From Deltaproteobacteria bacterium (lineage in GTDB: Bacteria > Desulfobacterota > Desulfobulbia > Desulfobulbales > Desulfurivibrionaceae), in assembly GCA_026388735.1 (NCBI GenBank), contig JAPLJG010000031.1, positions 1-42,322 on the forward strand: a stretch of DNA of 42,322 nt, read 5' to 3'. The notes below the pieces were generated by a model, which saw nothing but the letters and a program-made list of their open reading frames with translations, made no database searches and was not told where the DNA came from. Every line of letters begins with the position of its first letter. Position 1 is the first letter of the stretch. This document shows, piece after piece, positions 26,710 to 36,249 of the stretch. The position numbers were made by a program, and so were the translations under genes.

Positions 26710-29700
26710 ATGCGCACCAAACGAATGAACCGCCATCTCTGTTTCTGGAACTTCTCCTCCCTCCTCCACTCCTGGCAAAACCACCCCGGCAGACACCGGC
26801 GTGCCCTGCAATCAACCGGCATGCTGCGGCGTCTTTCCCGGTTGGCTCCCAACTTCCCGTACCGCCGAGGGTTGCTGGCCCTCTCCCTAATCCTGCCGGC
26901 CACAGCCCTGGCCGGTCCGGCAGGCGAGCAGGTGACCGCGGGTAGCGCCATTATCACCCGGCCCAACGCGGTCACCACCCAGATTACCCAGCAGAGCCAG
27001 AAAGCGGTCATCGACTGGCAGAACTTCTCCATCGCTGGCCCGGAAATGGTCCGCTTCCAGCAGCCCGATGCCAGCAGCGTGACCCTGAACCGGGTGCTGG
27101 GCAACGACCCCAGCCGGATCTTCGGGAGTCTTACCGCCAACGGTCAGATCTTTCTGGTCAACCCGGCTGGTGTCCTCTTTGCTCCCGGCTCCCAGGTCAG
27201 CGTCCAGGGTCTGCTGGCCACCAGCCACAAAATCAGCAACACCGATTTTATGGCTGGCCGGTACTCTTTCAGCCAGACAGAAAATGAACTGCCGGAGGCG
27301 CAAGTTATTAACCAGGGGAATCTTCAGGCAAACGATGGCGGCTACATCGTGCTGGCCGGAGATTACGCTACAAACTCCGGGGTGATCCAGGCCCGTCTGG
27401 GCAAGGTGGCTCTTGCATCGGGTAACCGTTTTACCCTTGATCTGGACGGCGACCAGCTGATCGGCTTGGCCGTGGATCAAGCCAGTCTTGCCCGGCGCGC
27501 CGGGGTGGCAAACTTCGGCGCCATAGCGGCAGACGGCGGCCAGGTGGTAATGACCGCCAGAGTAGCCAATGAACTTGCCGGCACGGTGGTGAACAATACG
27601 GGTCTTGTCCAGGCCCGCTCCATCGAAGAACGAAACGGGGAGATCATCCTGCACGGCGGCACTACCGGCATTGTGGCCAATACCGGCACACTGGATGCAT
27701 CGGGCTTGCATAGTGGAGAAACCGGCGGCAACGTTCGAATGCTGGGTGAAAATGTGGGGCTTCTTGATAAGGCGGTGGTGGATGTCTCCGGCGCTAATGG
27801 CGGCGGCACGACGCTGATCGGCGGCGACTATCAGGGCAAGAACCCCGCGATCCAGAACGCCACCGCTACCTACGTCGGCAAAGATACGGCGATCAAGGCC
27901 GATGCCACCGGCAACGGCGATGGCGGCAAGGTGATTGTCTGGGCGGACAACACCACCCGCGCCTTTGGCCGTATCAGCGCCAGAGGCGGACAGGACGGAG
28001 GGGCCGGGGGCCTCGTGGAAACCTCGGGACACTATCTCTCTGTGGATGGCGTCCAGGTTAACACCTCATCACCTTACGGAAAAACAGGACTCTGGTTACT
28101 TGACCCGATAGCCATCAATATTGTCTCCAGCGGAGTCGGTACGCTTTCTGGCGGTATTTTTGACCCTGCCTCTTCAACCGATATTTCTCCAGCAACTATC
28201 ACCGGTGCTGGCGGCCTTCTGGATACCAATGTTCTTATCAAGACTACAACCGGAGGCGGGGGCACTATCACCGTGACCGATGCTATAGGTTGGAATTCGG
28301 TTAACTCTCTGTCCTTGGAAACTGACGGGATCATCGCCGTCAACGCCGACATTACCAATAGCAGCACCGGAGGGGTTTCTCTCACTTCCACGGGGGCTGG
28401 CATCACTGTTGCCGCAAGCAAAACCATCAGCACATCAGGCACTGTTCAGGCTTCCTCGGCAGGGACATTCCAGTCTGGGGCCGGAAGTGTCATTTCCGGG
28501 AATGTGGTGACGATCAGCACGACCGCCAGCGGTTATCTTACCATTGGCGGAGCGGTTACCTCGTCCCCCGGTGGCAGCGTCACACTGAACACCGTCGGCG
28601 CCTACGACATCACAACCCCTGTCGGCGGCCTTATCACCTCCGACACCATTACCTTGCAATCAAATGGCAGTACGGGTCCTGTCGGCACCTCTGCCGTCAG
28701 CCCGCTCAACACCAGTTCGATCGGGGGCAGCGGCAACGCCAACATCAACATCGGATTCAATGCAAACGGCCCCAATGCCGTATATCTCAACCATATTGGC
28801 GACGCCACGTTGCAGTCGGTTTTTACCAGCGGGGTCGGGACACCGGTAGACATTGTCGCCTCGAACAATCTCACCGCGACCAACATTAACACCGGCAACG
28901 CAAGCCTTGGCCTCTCCGCAGGCAACCTGCTGTCGGTGCCGAGCAATGTCACGTTATCCGGTGCAAATATTACCTTCAGGGCCAACCGGGTAAGCATCGA
29001 TACCAGCGGCTCACCCGCCACTGTCAATGCCGGCGCTGGCTTGGCCTGGATTTCCCCCTACCAAAGCGGCTGGGGGATAGACCTGGGAAGCGTTGTGGAT
29101 AACACCGCAACCACCCTCGAGCTTTCCACCAATGAACTGAATCGGGTCACGGCAGGGATACTGCGCCTCGGCGCCGTAACAGCAGACGGACTCAATGTTA
29201 GCGCCGCCATTGCACCCAGCGGCACCTCCACCCTCAGTCTGGAATCAGGAGGGACCATCACGCAAGCCGTGGCAGGGACCATCACCGAAACCAACCTGGC
29301 GATCAAGGCGTTGGGCGACGTCACCCTTGATACCGTTGCCAACTCGGTGACCAATCTGGCCGCAGGCATTGGTGACGCGACCCACACAAACAAAAATTTC
29401 AGTTTCAAGAACGGTGCGTTAAATATCGGTGCCGGAATTGACGGCCTCAACGGCATCAGTATCTATACCTCCGGCACATACGATCCAGCGTTTCCAGACG
29501 GGGTTTTGAGTCTCATCAGCTCCGGAGCTCTCACCCAATCCGCAAGCGCTCTTCTTGGTAACAAGGCGGTCTATGCCGAGGGAACCAAGGTCGCCCTGAC
29601 GCAAAACAATAATACCGGCGTTATTGCCGGCAAAGCCACCGGAGCTGCAACAGGCGACACCTTTGCCTATACCAGCGCCTACGGATTGCTTCTTTCAACG

Positions 29701-31788
29701 GTAAACGGTCTCAAAGGCGTACAGCACACCAATGCTTTATTGCCCGACACATATGCCGTGGTCCTCACCGGCCCTTCCATCTCCCAGGATGTAGGGGTAA
29801 CGACCGGAGCTCCCGTCTCTGTCCCAACAGGCAAGGGACTGGAGGTAGTCACCACCGGTTCGGTTTCTCTCCCTGACGGCAACAACAGTGTCTCCTTTCT
29901 GAAGATAACCGGGACTCTCACTGGCCCACTAGATTTTCAAGATAAAGCCGCCTTGAATTTTACCGGGATCACCACCTCCGATCAGCCGGTATGGCTGCGT
30001 ATGATCGGGGCAGATCTTACGGTTTCCGGCGCTATCAACGCCGGGACTGGTGATATTGATTTGCAAGGAGCGAATCTTACAACCTCAGCGAACATCTCCG
30101 GGGGTAATTGCTTCCTGCTTGCCGATCAGGCGACCACAGGCATGGTGGGAATTACCGGCACTGCCGCCATTACAGCAACAGGGGTTGCAGACATCATGGC
30201 GGATGGCAGTTTTTCCATTCCGGCAACGGGAACTATAACAGCCAGCAAGATCTATCTGAGTCCTTATACGAGCGGCCGCCCCATGCTAATCGGAGGCAGT
30301 CTGGGGACAGCCTTCAGCATTCCAGATGCCACCGACCTTGATGAATCATGCATGATAACCCCGCGTCTTTTGCTTGGGGATCCAATCACAGAATCGCCCA
30401 CTGGCAATATCACCGTGGCTTTGAATGCGAATATTTCCCGGCCCACGACAGAACTCCTCATGGGAACAGGGGGTAGCATTACCCAGACGTCTGGCGGCAC
30501 AGGCACAATCGCAGCCAAAACGCTCGGGATGCTCGCCTACGGCAACATCAATCTTCCCAACAACAACAGCATCAACGAGATCGCGGCCCAGTCGGTGACA
30601 GGAACCATTGCCGTCAATAGCGGGACAAGCATCAAGACCGTTTCGGGAACAGAGGGCTCAACCACCATCTCCGGACTCAATACCAACAATCAAAACATCA
30701 CGCTAACCTCTGCCTCGAGCATTACCCTGAACGAGCCGGTCACCGCAGGAACCGGCCAGGTGTTTTTAACTTCCGGCGGAGCGATTGTGGACGGAAACGG
30801 GGCTGGCGTTAATAATGTAACTGTAGGCACCTTAGATATCTCGGCTTACAACAACATTGATCTTGATGCCCAGGCGTCTTCCGTGACTGCAACGAGCTCC
30901 ATGGGAACAGTGACGGTTCGGCCGTATCCGCCTGCCACAGCCCCACCGCCTCCCCCTCCGCCGCCAACCATTGACCAATGCACAGCCAACCCAACCCTTT
31001 CAGGCTGCAGCACTGTTCTCCCGACATTGGCAACCTGTACCGCAACCCCCACCGCGCCGGGTTGTACTGCGGTATTACCGTCTATCAGCACCTGCACCAC
31101 CAACCCGACCGCCCCAGGCTGCTCGGCGGTGCTGCCGCCCTTGGCAGACTGCACCACCAACCCTGCTCTTCCTGGTTGCACCGCAGTATTGCCCACCATA
31201 AGCACCTGTACCGCAACGCCGACCGCTCCTGGCTGTTCGGCTGTGCTGCCCACCATCGCCACCTGTACTGCAACTCCCACCGCGCCGGGTTGTACTGCGG
31301 TATTACCGTCTATTAGCACTTGCACCACCAACCCGACCGCCCCAGGTTGCTCGGCTGTGCTACCGCCCTTGGCAGACTGCACCACCAACCCTGCCCTTCC
31401 TGGATGCACCGCTATTCTACCCACACTGGCAGACTGTGCCACTAACCCGACCCTGCCGGGATGTACGGCAGTTTTGCCGCCGGTGCTGCTTGAAACGCCA
31501 CCCGCAGAGATGGTGGCAACCATCCTGGCCGTGGTTACCGTAGAGCCGATCGTTCCAATACAAACGGCAGCGGTGAACATGGGTACTCCGCTCCCCGCTG
31601 CTACCCCATCATCCGACCAGCAGAGCACTTCTGGTTCAACCGGAAATTCTGAAAACGAAAAAAACAAGGAAGGGAAGGGAAAAGGGGTAACGGCGGGGAA
31701 TACCTCCCAGGAACTCCCCCTGGCCAAACAACCGATCTTCGACCTCAATGGCGGCGGCGTTGCCGGCCAAAACATGGTGTGCAAATGA
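26710..31788 (+). CDS. TpsA, filamentous-haemagglutinin-type exoprotein with Cys repeats
   Basis: The 1,692-residue secreted protein starts with a long extended signal region (residues 1-68, cleavage near ALA), then the TPS secretion domain: GSAIITRPNAVTTQITQ, WQNFSIAG, NRVLGNDPSRIFG and the NPAG turn at 151-154. A long stretch of beta-helix-type strands (repeating TLSLESGG/TITQ-like units) follows. Near the C-terminus is a proline run (PPPPPPPPP) followed by nine 19-residue Cys-X8-Cys repeats, then a polar GKGKGV-rich linker and a final cysteine (NMVCK). The signal is unusually long, like the ESPR class. The start at 26710 follows a G8 ribosome-binding site. It is probably an adhesin or surface filament. 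Confidence 0.9.
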   Translation: MRTKRMNRHLCFWNFSSLLHSWQNHPGRHRRALQSTGMLRRLSRLAPNFPYRRGLLALSLILPATALAGPAGEQVTAGSAIITRPNAVTTQITQQSQKAVIDWQNFSIAGPEMVRFQQPDASSVTLNRVLGNDPSRIFGSLTANGQIFLVNPAGVLFAPGSQVSVQGLLATSHKISNTDFMAGRYSFSQTENELPEAQVINQGNLQANDGGYIVLAGDYATNSGVIQARLGKVALASGNRFTLDLDGDQLIGLAVDQASLARRAGVANFGAIAADGGQVVMTARVANELAGTVVNNTGLVQARSIEERNGEIILHGGTTGIVANTGTLDASGLHSGETGGNVRMLGENVGLLDKAVVDVSGANGGGTTLIGGDYQGKNPAIQNATATYVGKDTAIKADATGNGDGGKVIVWADNTTRAFGRISARGGQDGGAGGLVETSGHYLSVDGVQVNTSSPYGKTGLWLLDPIAINIVSSGVGTLSGGIFDPASSTDISPATITGAGGLLDTNVLIKTTTGGGGTITVTDAIGWNSVNSLSLETDGIIAVNADITNSSTGGVSLTSTGAGITVAASKTISTSGTVQASSAGTFQSGAGSVISGNVVTISTTASGYLTIGGAVTSSPGGSVTLNTVGAYDITTPVGGLITSDTITLQSNGSTGPVGTSAVSPLNTSSIGGSGNANINIGFNANGPNAVYLNHIGDATLQSVFTSGVGTPVDIVASNNLTATNINTGNASLGLSAGNLLSVPSNVTLSGANITFRANRVSIDTSGSPATVNAGAGLAWISPYQSGWGIDLGSVVDNTATTLELSTNELNRVTAGILRLGAVTADGLNVSAAIAPSGTSTLSLESGGTITQAVAGTITETNLAIKALGDVTLDTVANSVTNLAAGIGDATHTNKNFSFKNGALNIGAGIDGLNGISIYTSGTYDPAFPDGVLSLISSGALTQSASALLGNKAVYAEGTKVALTQNNNTGVIAGKATGAATGDTFAYTSAYGLLLSTVNGLKGVQHTNALLPDTYAVVLTGPSISQDVGVTTGAPVSVPTGKGLEVVTTGSVSLPDGNNSVSFLKITGTLTGPLDFQDKAALNFTGITTSDQPVWLRMIGADLTVSGAINAGTGDIDLQGANLTTSANISGGNCFLLADQATTGMVGITGTAAITATGVADIMADGSFSIPATGTITASKIYLSPYTSGRPMLIGGSLGTAFSIPDATDLDESCMITPRLLLGDPITESPTGNITVALNANISRPTTELLMGTGGSITQTSGGTGTIAAKTLGMLAYGNINLPNNNSINEIAAQSVTGTIAVNSGTSIKTVSGTEGSTTISGLNTNNQNITLTSASSITLNEPVTAGTGQVFLTSGGAIVDGNGAGVNNVTVGTLDISAYNNIDLDAQASSVTATSSMGTVTVRPYPPATAPPPPPPPPTIDQCTANPTLSGCSTVLPTLATCTATPTAPGCTAVLPSISTCTTNPTAPGCSAVLPPLADCTTNPALPGCTAVLPTISTCTATPTAPGCSAVLPTIATCTATPTAPGCTAVLPSISTCTTNPTAPGCSAVLPPLADCTTNPALPGCTAILPTLADCATNPTLPGCTAVLPPVLLETPPAEMVATILAVVTVEPIVPIQTAAVNMGTPLPAATPSSDQQSTSGSTGNSENEKNKEGKGKGVTAGNTSQELPLAKQPIFDLNGGGVAGQNMVCK
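30976..31488 (+). repeat. Nine tandem 57-bp repeats encoding Cys-X8-Cys units
   Basis: Nine 19-residue units, consensus TCTTNPTAPGCTAVLPPLA, run without gaps. Units 2-4 and 6-8 are nearly identical, showing a 228-bp higher-order duplication. Each unit has two cysteines separated by eight residues. The repeats can expand or contract by recombination and are hard to assemble correctly. Confidence 0.93.
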
Positions 31789-32650
31789 TGAAAAACAGCC
31801 CCCCCCCAGCACCTTGCAGAGACTTTTTCGGCTCAACCTCATCATCTTTATCCTTGTCCTGCTATCGATATCTTTTCCCAGGATGGTGCAGGCAGCCCAA
31901 CCCGCTGGCAAGGTTGACGCCGTGGTCGGCCAAGTAACCGTGGCCGGAGCCGATGGCGCCATCCGCACCCTGGACAAGGACGCTCCAATCTTCAGCGGCG
32001 ACATCATCAGCACCGGCCCCAACTCCAGGGTGCGCATCGTCTTCAGCGACGAGGGCATGATTTTTCTGCGGCCCTCCACCCGTTTCGTGATCGATTCTTA
32101 CAAGCACACCGGCAACAGCCAACAGGATGAGAGTAAATTCTCCCTGGTCAGGGGCGGCTTCCGTTCCGTCACCGGCGCCATCGGCCAAGCCAACAAGGAC
32201 AAGGTAAAAATCGAGACCCCGGTGGCCACCATCGGCATCCGCGGCACCGATCATGAAGGCCGCTTCTGCGCCGGCGACTGTCTAGATCTCACCAATATCG
32301 GGGTCAGCGCTCCGGCGGACGGCCTCTATACCGGCACCAATGTGGGCCATACCCAGGTGGGAGCACAGCAGTTCGGGCCGGGCCAATACGGCTTCACCAG
32401 CCCAGCCAAGGTCACCGTCCGGCTGCCGGAACCACCGCCGATCCTGATTGCCGACCCGTCCATCAAGGGAGCCCTCACCATGAAGCCCACGGAAGGCAAG
32501 GATAAAGGCGCGCCTACCTCCGGGAAACAGGGCGAGAAGCCGGGGCAAGGTAGCCAAGGCGGACAGACAGAGCAGACAGGTCCGTCTGAAGGGAAAGGGA
32601 TCGAGATTCCGGCCAAGCCTCCCTCCACCCAAGCGGTGCAATGTAACTAG
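31748..32650 (+). CDS. FecR-domain exported protein, start uncertain
   Basis: The 300-residue frame has a signal peptide (LIIFILVLLSISFPRMVQA) followed by a FecR domain: GQVTVAGADG, LDKDAPIFSGDIISTGPNSR, FSDEGMIFLRPSTRFVID, and the TPVATIGIRGTDHE stretch. The rest is a Gly/Lys/Gln-rich tail. The start is unclear. The ATG at 31748 lies 41 bases inside tpsA with no ribosome-binding site. The natural-looking ATGATG at 31785-31790, overlapping the tpsA stop, is out of frame with the FecR domain by one base, across a C9 tract. A TTG at 31814 is a third option. FecR domains in such loci are extracellular or periplasmic and often accompany TPS genes. Confidence 0.8.
   Translation: MAAALPAKTWCANDEKQPPPSTLQRLFRLNLIIFILVLLSISFPRMVQAAQPAGKVDAVVGQVTVAGADGAIRTLDKDAPIFSGDIISTGPNSRVRIVFSDEGMIFLRPSTRFVIDSYKHTGNSQQDESKFSLVRGGFRSVTGAIGQANKDKVKIETPVATIGIRGTDHEGRFCAGDCLDLTNIGVSAPADGLYTGTNVGHTQVGAQQFGPGQYGFTSPAKVTVRLPEPPPILIADPSIKGALTMKPTEGKDKGAPTSGKQGEKPGQGSQGGQTEQTGPSEGKGIEIPAKPPSTQAVQCN
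31799..31807 (+). repeat. C9 homopolymer at the start of the FecR-domain gene
   Basis: Nine C lie 11 bases after the ATGATG that overlaps the tpsA stop. With nine C that start reads out of frame; with eight (or eleven) it would read directly into the FecR signal peptide. This is the layout of a translational phase-variation switch. Confidence 0.75.
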
Positions 32651-32782
32651 TGGATTTGTTGCAAGAATCGTCACGCGGCTGAACACTGGCATCCGAAAAC
32701 TGGCAGCATGTTGAACTTGCTGGCTCGAAGTTTCGCCGCAGGTCCCGCACGATAACTCAACGCTTGGGGAATGCCACAACGA

Positions 32783-35017
32783 TTACTTCTCTTTGCGGTC
32801 GTACACCCCGTCCCATCCTTCTCCGGGATCATCGGCGACGAGCGCCTTAATCCGTTCGAGATAGATCTCATACAAGCGCCGGTCCGGATCACCATCCCGT
32901 AGCCGGGTGAACCCGGCCCGCGCCTCCTCCCAGCGCAGAGCTCGGAACGCGACCAAAGCCTGTTGGTAGTCACCAAGCTCCCGCAACAATGCCTCGCCAG
33001 CCTCCCCTGCTCGGCAAACCGGCTCATACACCCGAATGGCCTGGGCCTTGCCCTTAACCCGCACCAAATCTAGCTCCCGGAAGACAAAACCATCGTCTGC
33101 CGCTGTCTTGGTTGTCTCACCCACCACCAGTCCAACCCCATAGTATTTGGTAGTGCCCTCCAGCCGGGAGCCGAGGTTGACGGCATCGCCCAGCACGGTG
33201 TAAGCGCGACGGAACTCCGAACCCATGTCGCCCACGTTCATCGAGCCAGTGTTGATCCCAATGCCAATGGCGATTCGGGGCAGGCCCTCTACCAAGAAAT
33301 CCCGCTGTAGCCGCTCAGTTTCCTTAAGCATCCGCAGGGCCGCCTCGATGGCCTGACCTGCATGATGTACGTCCGGCACCGGCGCGCCCCAGAAAGCCAT
33401 GATCTGATCCCCCACATATTTGTCGATGGTGCCGCGCGTTTCAAAGATGATCCTGGTCATGGGCGTAAAATAACGGTTGAGCAGTTTCTTGAGATCACTG
33501 GCAGCAAGGGCCTCCGACAGGGTGGTGAAGCCGCGGATATCGGCGAACAAGACGGTCAGCTCCCGGGTTTCCCCATCAAAGCTGTAATTCTGTGGATTTT
33601 CGCTCATCTCTTGCACGATCTGAGGCGGCACGTACTGGCCAAACATCCCTTTGAGCTGGCGGCGAGAGCGGGATTCAACCAGAAAACCGTAAGCAAGGTT
33701 GCAGATGGCGAGCAGCGCGATCAGGATCAACGGCATTGCCAGAGACAGCACCAGCCCCTGTTTCCAAAGAAAAAGATTGCCCAGCACCAGCGCGGCAGCC
33801 ACGGCAAATGTCCAGAGCATCTGCCAGAGCGGAACAAAAAACGGCAGGGCCAAAGCCAGGGCCAGCCCGGCAACCACCATCACCACGAAATCCGCACCCT
33901 GGGCCCAGGCCGGCTGCACCAAAAAACGCTTGGCAAGAATGGCGTCGATCAGATTGGCCTGGATCTCCACCCCTGGGTACACAGCCTGCACCGGAGTGGA
34001 GCGCAGGTCGAAGAGGCCGGGCGCGGTGGTCCCCACCAGAACGATGGCCCCCTCCATCTGGCTGGCCGGCACAGTCCCGGCCAATACCGCGCTGGCTGAG
34101 ACGTAGGGAAAGCTGCCTTGGGGGCCGAGATAGGGCACGATCATCTGCCCGTCGGCATCGGTGGGGATGGTGGCGAAGCCCGCAAGCTCGACACCCTCAA
34201 CCGATTCCTGACCGTTGATCAGGCTGGTGTGCAGCCTGACCGAATCCACCAGCAGAAAATGCCGCAGGGTCTCCAGGGCCAGTGAGGAAAAAAGCTGGTC
34301 GTTGTACCGGGCCACCAGGGGCGCGCGCCGCACCACCCCGTCGAGATCGGGATTCAGGCTGAAAAAACCGCAGCCAAGGGCCGCTTGGGCCAGGATGGGC
34401 AGATTGGCCGTGTAGCCGCGCATGGCGGCGAGGGAGGATTGGGAGATGACCTGGGGATTGGCGACCGTGAGCGGCTGGGGCAAGGCCCCGATCCGTTGGG
34501 GTTCACGGGGCTGAAAGGTGTAGCCCAGCACCACTTCCTTGCGGCTCAAAGCCCTGGCGAACAGGCGATCGCGATCAAAACTCTCCTCAAGCCGCGCAAG
34601 CTCCGCAGCAAGGGCATGGCTACCTTCTCCCTGCTTTTTCAGAAAACTCGCCACCTCCATGGCCGGGTTGACCTCCGGCTCGGAGAACATCACGTCAAAG
34701 GCGACCACTGCGGCGCCGGCCTGGGCGAGCCGCTCGACCAGCGTCGCGACCTTGGCCCGAGACCACGGCCAGCGCCCGTGCTCAGTGAGGGACCGCTCAT
34801 CGATGTCAACGATGACCACCTTGGTTGCAGCCTCGTTGGCGGAGGATCCGGGGGCAATATCTTTGACCACTCGCAGGCGGATATCAAAGGCCATCAGCTC
34901 CAGCCGCTGCAACAGATCGCCGGACCATATAGGCCTGGCAAACTGGAGCCAGAGCAGGCCCGTGGTGAGAAAAATGCCCATGGCCATAGCCAGGGTCCGG
35001 CGCGTTCGATACTGCAT
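32783..35017 (-). CDS. CHASE2-domain class III adenylate/guanylate cyclase
   Basis: The 744-residue protein has a signal-anchor at the N-terminus, then an extracytoplasmic CHASE2 domain (FDIRLRVVKD, VVIVDIDERSL, WPWSRAKVATLVERL, IVLVGTTAPGLFDLRSTP). Membrane helices in the middle and a C-terminal class III cyclase follow. The cyclase has FADIRGFTTLSE with the first metal Asp, DKYVGDQIMAFWGAP with the second, and AIGIGINTGSMNVGDMGSEFR. It would make cAMP (or cGMP) in response to an external signal. ATG 35017 follows AAGGAG. It is convergent with the FecR-domain gene and separated from it by 132 bases without a clear terminator. Confidence 0.93.
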   Translation of the reverse strand: MQYRTRRTLAMAMGIFLTTGLLWLQFARPIWSGDLLQRLELMAFDIRLRVVKDIAPGSSANEAATKVVIVDIDERSLTEHGRWPWSRAKVATLVERLAQAGAAVVAFDVMFSEPEVNPAMEVASFLKKQGEGSHALAAELARLEESFDRDRLFARALSRKEVVLGYTFQPREPQRIGALPQPLTVANPQVISQSSLAAMRGYTANLPILAQAALGCGFFSLNPDLDGVVRRAPLVARYNDQLFSSLALETLRHFLLVDSVRLHTSLINGQESVEGVELAGFATIPTDADGQMIVPYLGPQGSFPYVSASAVLAGTVPASQMEGAIVLVGTTAPGLFDLRSTPVQAVYPGVEIQANLIDAILAKRFLVQPAWAQGADFVVMVVAGLALALALPFFVPLWQMLWTFAVAAALVLGNLFLWKQGLVLSLAMPLILIALLAICNLAYGFLVESRSRRQLKGMFGQYVPPQIVQEMSENPQNYSFDGETRELTVLFADIRGFTTLSEALAASDLKKLLNRYFTPMTRIIFETRGTIDKYVGDQIMAFWGAPVPDVHHAGQAIEAALRMLKETERLQRDFLVEGLPRIAIGIGINTGSMNVGDMGSEFRRAYTVLGDAVNLGSRLEGTTKYYGVGLVVGETTKTAADDGFVFRELDLVRVKGKAQAIRVYEPVCRAGEAGEALLRELGDYQQALVAFRALRWEEARAGFTRLRDGDPDRRLYEIYLERIKALVADDPGEGWDGVYDRKEK

Positions 35018-35136
35018 CGAAGCAATCTCCTTGATCTGACGGAAAAAAATCGCATCCATACACGACAAACAACGGGAGAACAGGTGCACGATCCATCCTG
35101 TGCCGCCCTGCTCACTTACTCGCTGACTCACAAAAT

Positions 35137-35165
35137 TATTTACCTGATAATCAGAGGATCAGCAA
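35137..35165 (-). promoter_or_regulatory. Candidate promoter for the CHASE2 cyclase gene
   Basis: On the minus strand, TTGCTG (35160-35165) and TAAATA (35137-35142) are separated by 17 bases, about 120 bases upstream of the ATG at 35017. Confidence 0.4.
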
Positions 35166-35209
35166 GATTTGCCTGTCCATACACTGAATCTGTTTCCATA
35201 GCATCCTCC

Positions 35210-35237
35210 TTGTTCCCCACCACATTTCATGTATAGT
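35210..35237 (+). promoter_or_regulatory. Candidate promoter for trxB
   Basis: TTGTTC (35210-35215) and TATAGT (35232-35237) are separated by 16 bases, 47 bases upstream of the trxB ATG. It is divergent from the cyclase promoter. Confidence 0.4.
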
Positions 35238-35283
35238 AAAAAAAACATTTCCCAACCCCCTTCCCTCGTCACAGGAGTTCCCC

Positions 35284-36225
35284 ATGGCCGAAACAGTACC
35301 CCACGACCTTATCATCATCGGCGGCGGCCCAGGCGGCTACACCGCAGGCATCTATGCCCAACGGGCCGCCCTGAAAACAGTCCTCATCGAAAAAGGCATC
35401 CCCGGCGGCCAATTGAACAATACCGACGAGGTGGAGAACTGGCCCGGCACCGAAAAGATCAGCGGCTCGGAACTGGCCCTGAAATTTTCCCAGCATGCCG
35501 CTGCCTATGGTCTTGAGGTGATGAACCGTGAGGTTGTTGGAGTTGAACCGGGACTTAGCCTTCACACCGTCACCCTGGATAACGGCGAGGCATTTACGGC
35601 CCACGCGGTTATCCTTGCCACCGGCGGCAGCCCCAAAAAGATGGGCATTCCAGGGGAGGATCAATATTATGGCAAGGGGGTTTCCTACTGCGCGGTGTGC
35701 GACGGCTTTTTTTTCCGCGACAAAACCGTGGTGGTGGTGGGCGGAGGCGACAGCGCCCTGGAGGAATCCCTGTACCTGGCCAAGCTGGCCAAGCAAGTGT
35801 ACATCGCCCATCGGCGGGATGCCTTCCGGGCCGGGATGATTCTTCAGAAGAGGGTGCTGAACGAAAAACGGATCACTGTGCTCTGGAACACGGTGCTGAC
35901 GGAGATCCAGGCGGATGCCCAGGGGGTGAACGGGGTGATCACCAAGAATACCCTGGATGGTGCCACCGCCACTCTTGCCACCGACGGGGTCTTCGTCTTT
36001 ATCGGTTTTGAGCCGAACAATGCCCTGGTTCCGGCTGGCACCCGAATGAATGCCAACGGCTATGTGATTGGTGATGAGAAATGTGAGACCAACACGCCAG
36101 GCATCTTCGCCATTGGCGATCTCAAGGAAAAATACGCCAAACAGATCGTCACTGCTGCGGCGGATGGCTGCACCGCAGCCCTGGCCGCGGCCCATTATAT
36201 AGAAAACAAAAAAAGCGGCGCATAA
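35284..36225 (+). CDS. trxB: Thioredoxin reductase
   Basis: The 313-residue flavoenzyme has the FAD motif GGGPGGYTAG (13-22), the redox-active CAVC with C136 and C139, an NADPH-binding GGGDSALEE, and the C-terminal FAIGDLKEK flavin motif. It passes electrons from NADPH to thioredoxin. CAGGAG precedes the ATG at 35284. Confidence 0.97.
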   Translation: MAETVPHDLIIIGGGPGGYTAGIYAQRAALKTVLIEKGIPGGQLNNTDEVENWPGTEKISGSELALKFSQHAAAYGLEVMNREVVGVEPGLSLHTVTLDNGEAFTAHAVILATGGSPKKMGIPGEDQYYGKGVSYCAVCDGFFFRDKTVVVVGGGDSALEESLYLAKLAKQVYIAHRRDAFRAGMILQKRVLNEKRITVLWNTVLTEIQADAQGVNGVITKNTLDGATATLATDGVFVFIGFEPNNALVPAGTRMNANGYVIGDEKCETNTPGIFAIGDLKEKYAKQIVTAAADGCTAALAAAHYIENKKSGA

Positions 36226-36249
36226 CCCAGAAGAACACAACCCAGTTGA

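Noticed and set aside
30976..31488. CRISPR array
   Set aside because: The tandem repeats are continuous coding sequence without spacers.
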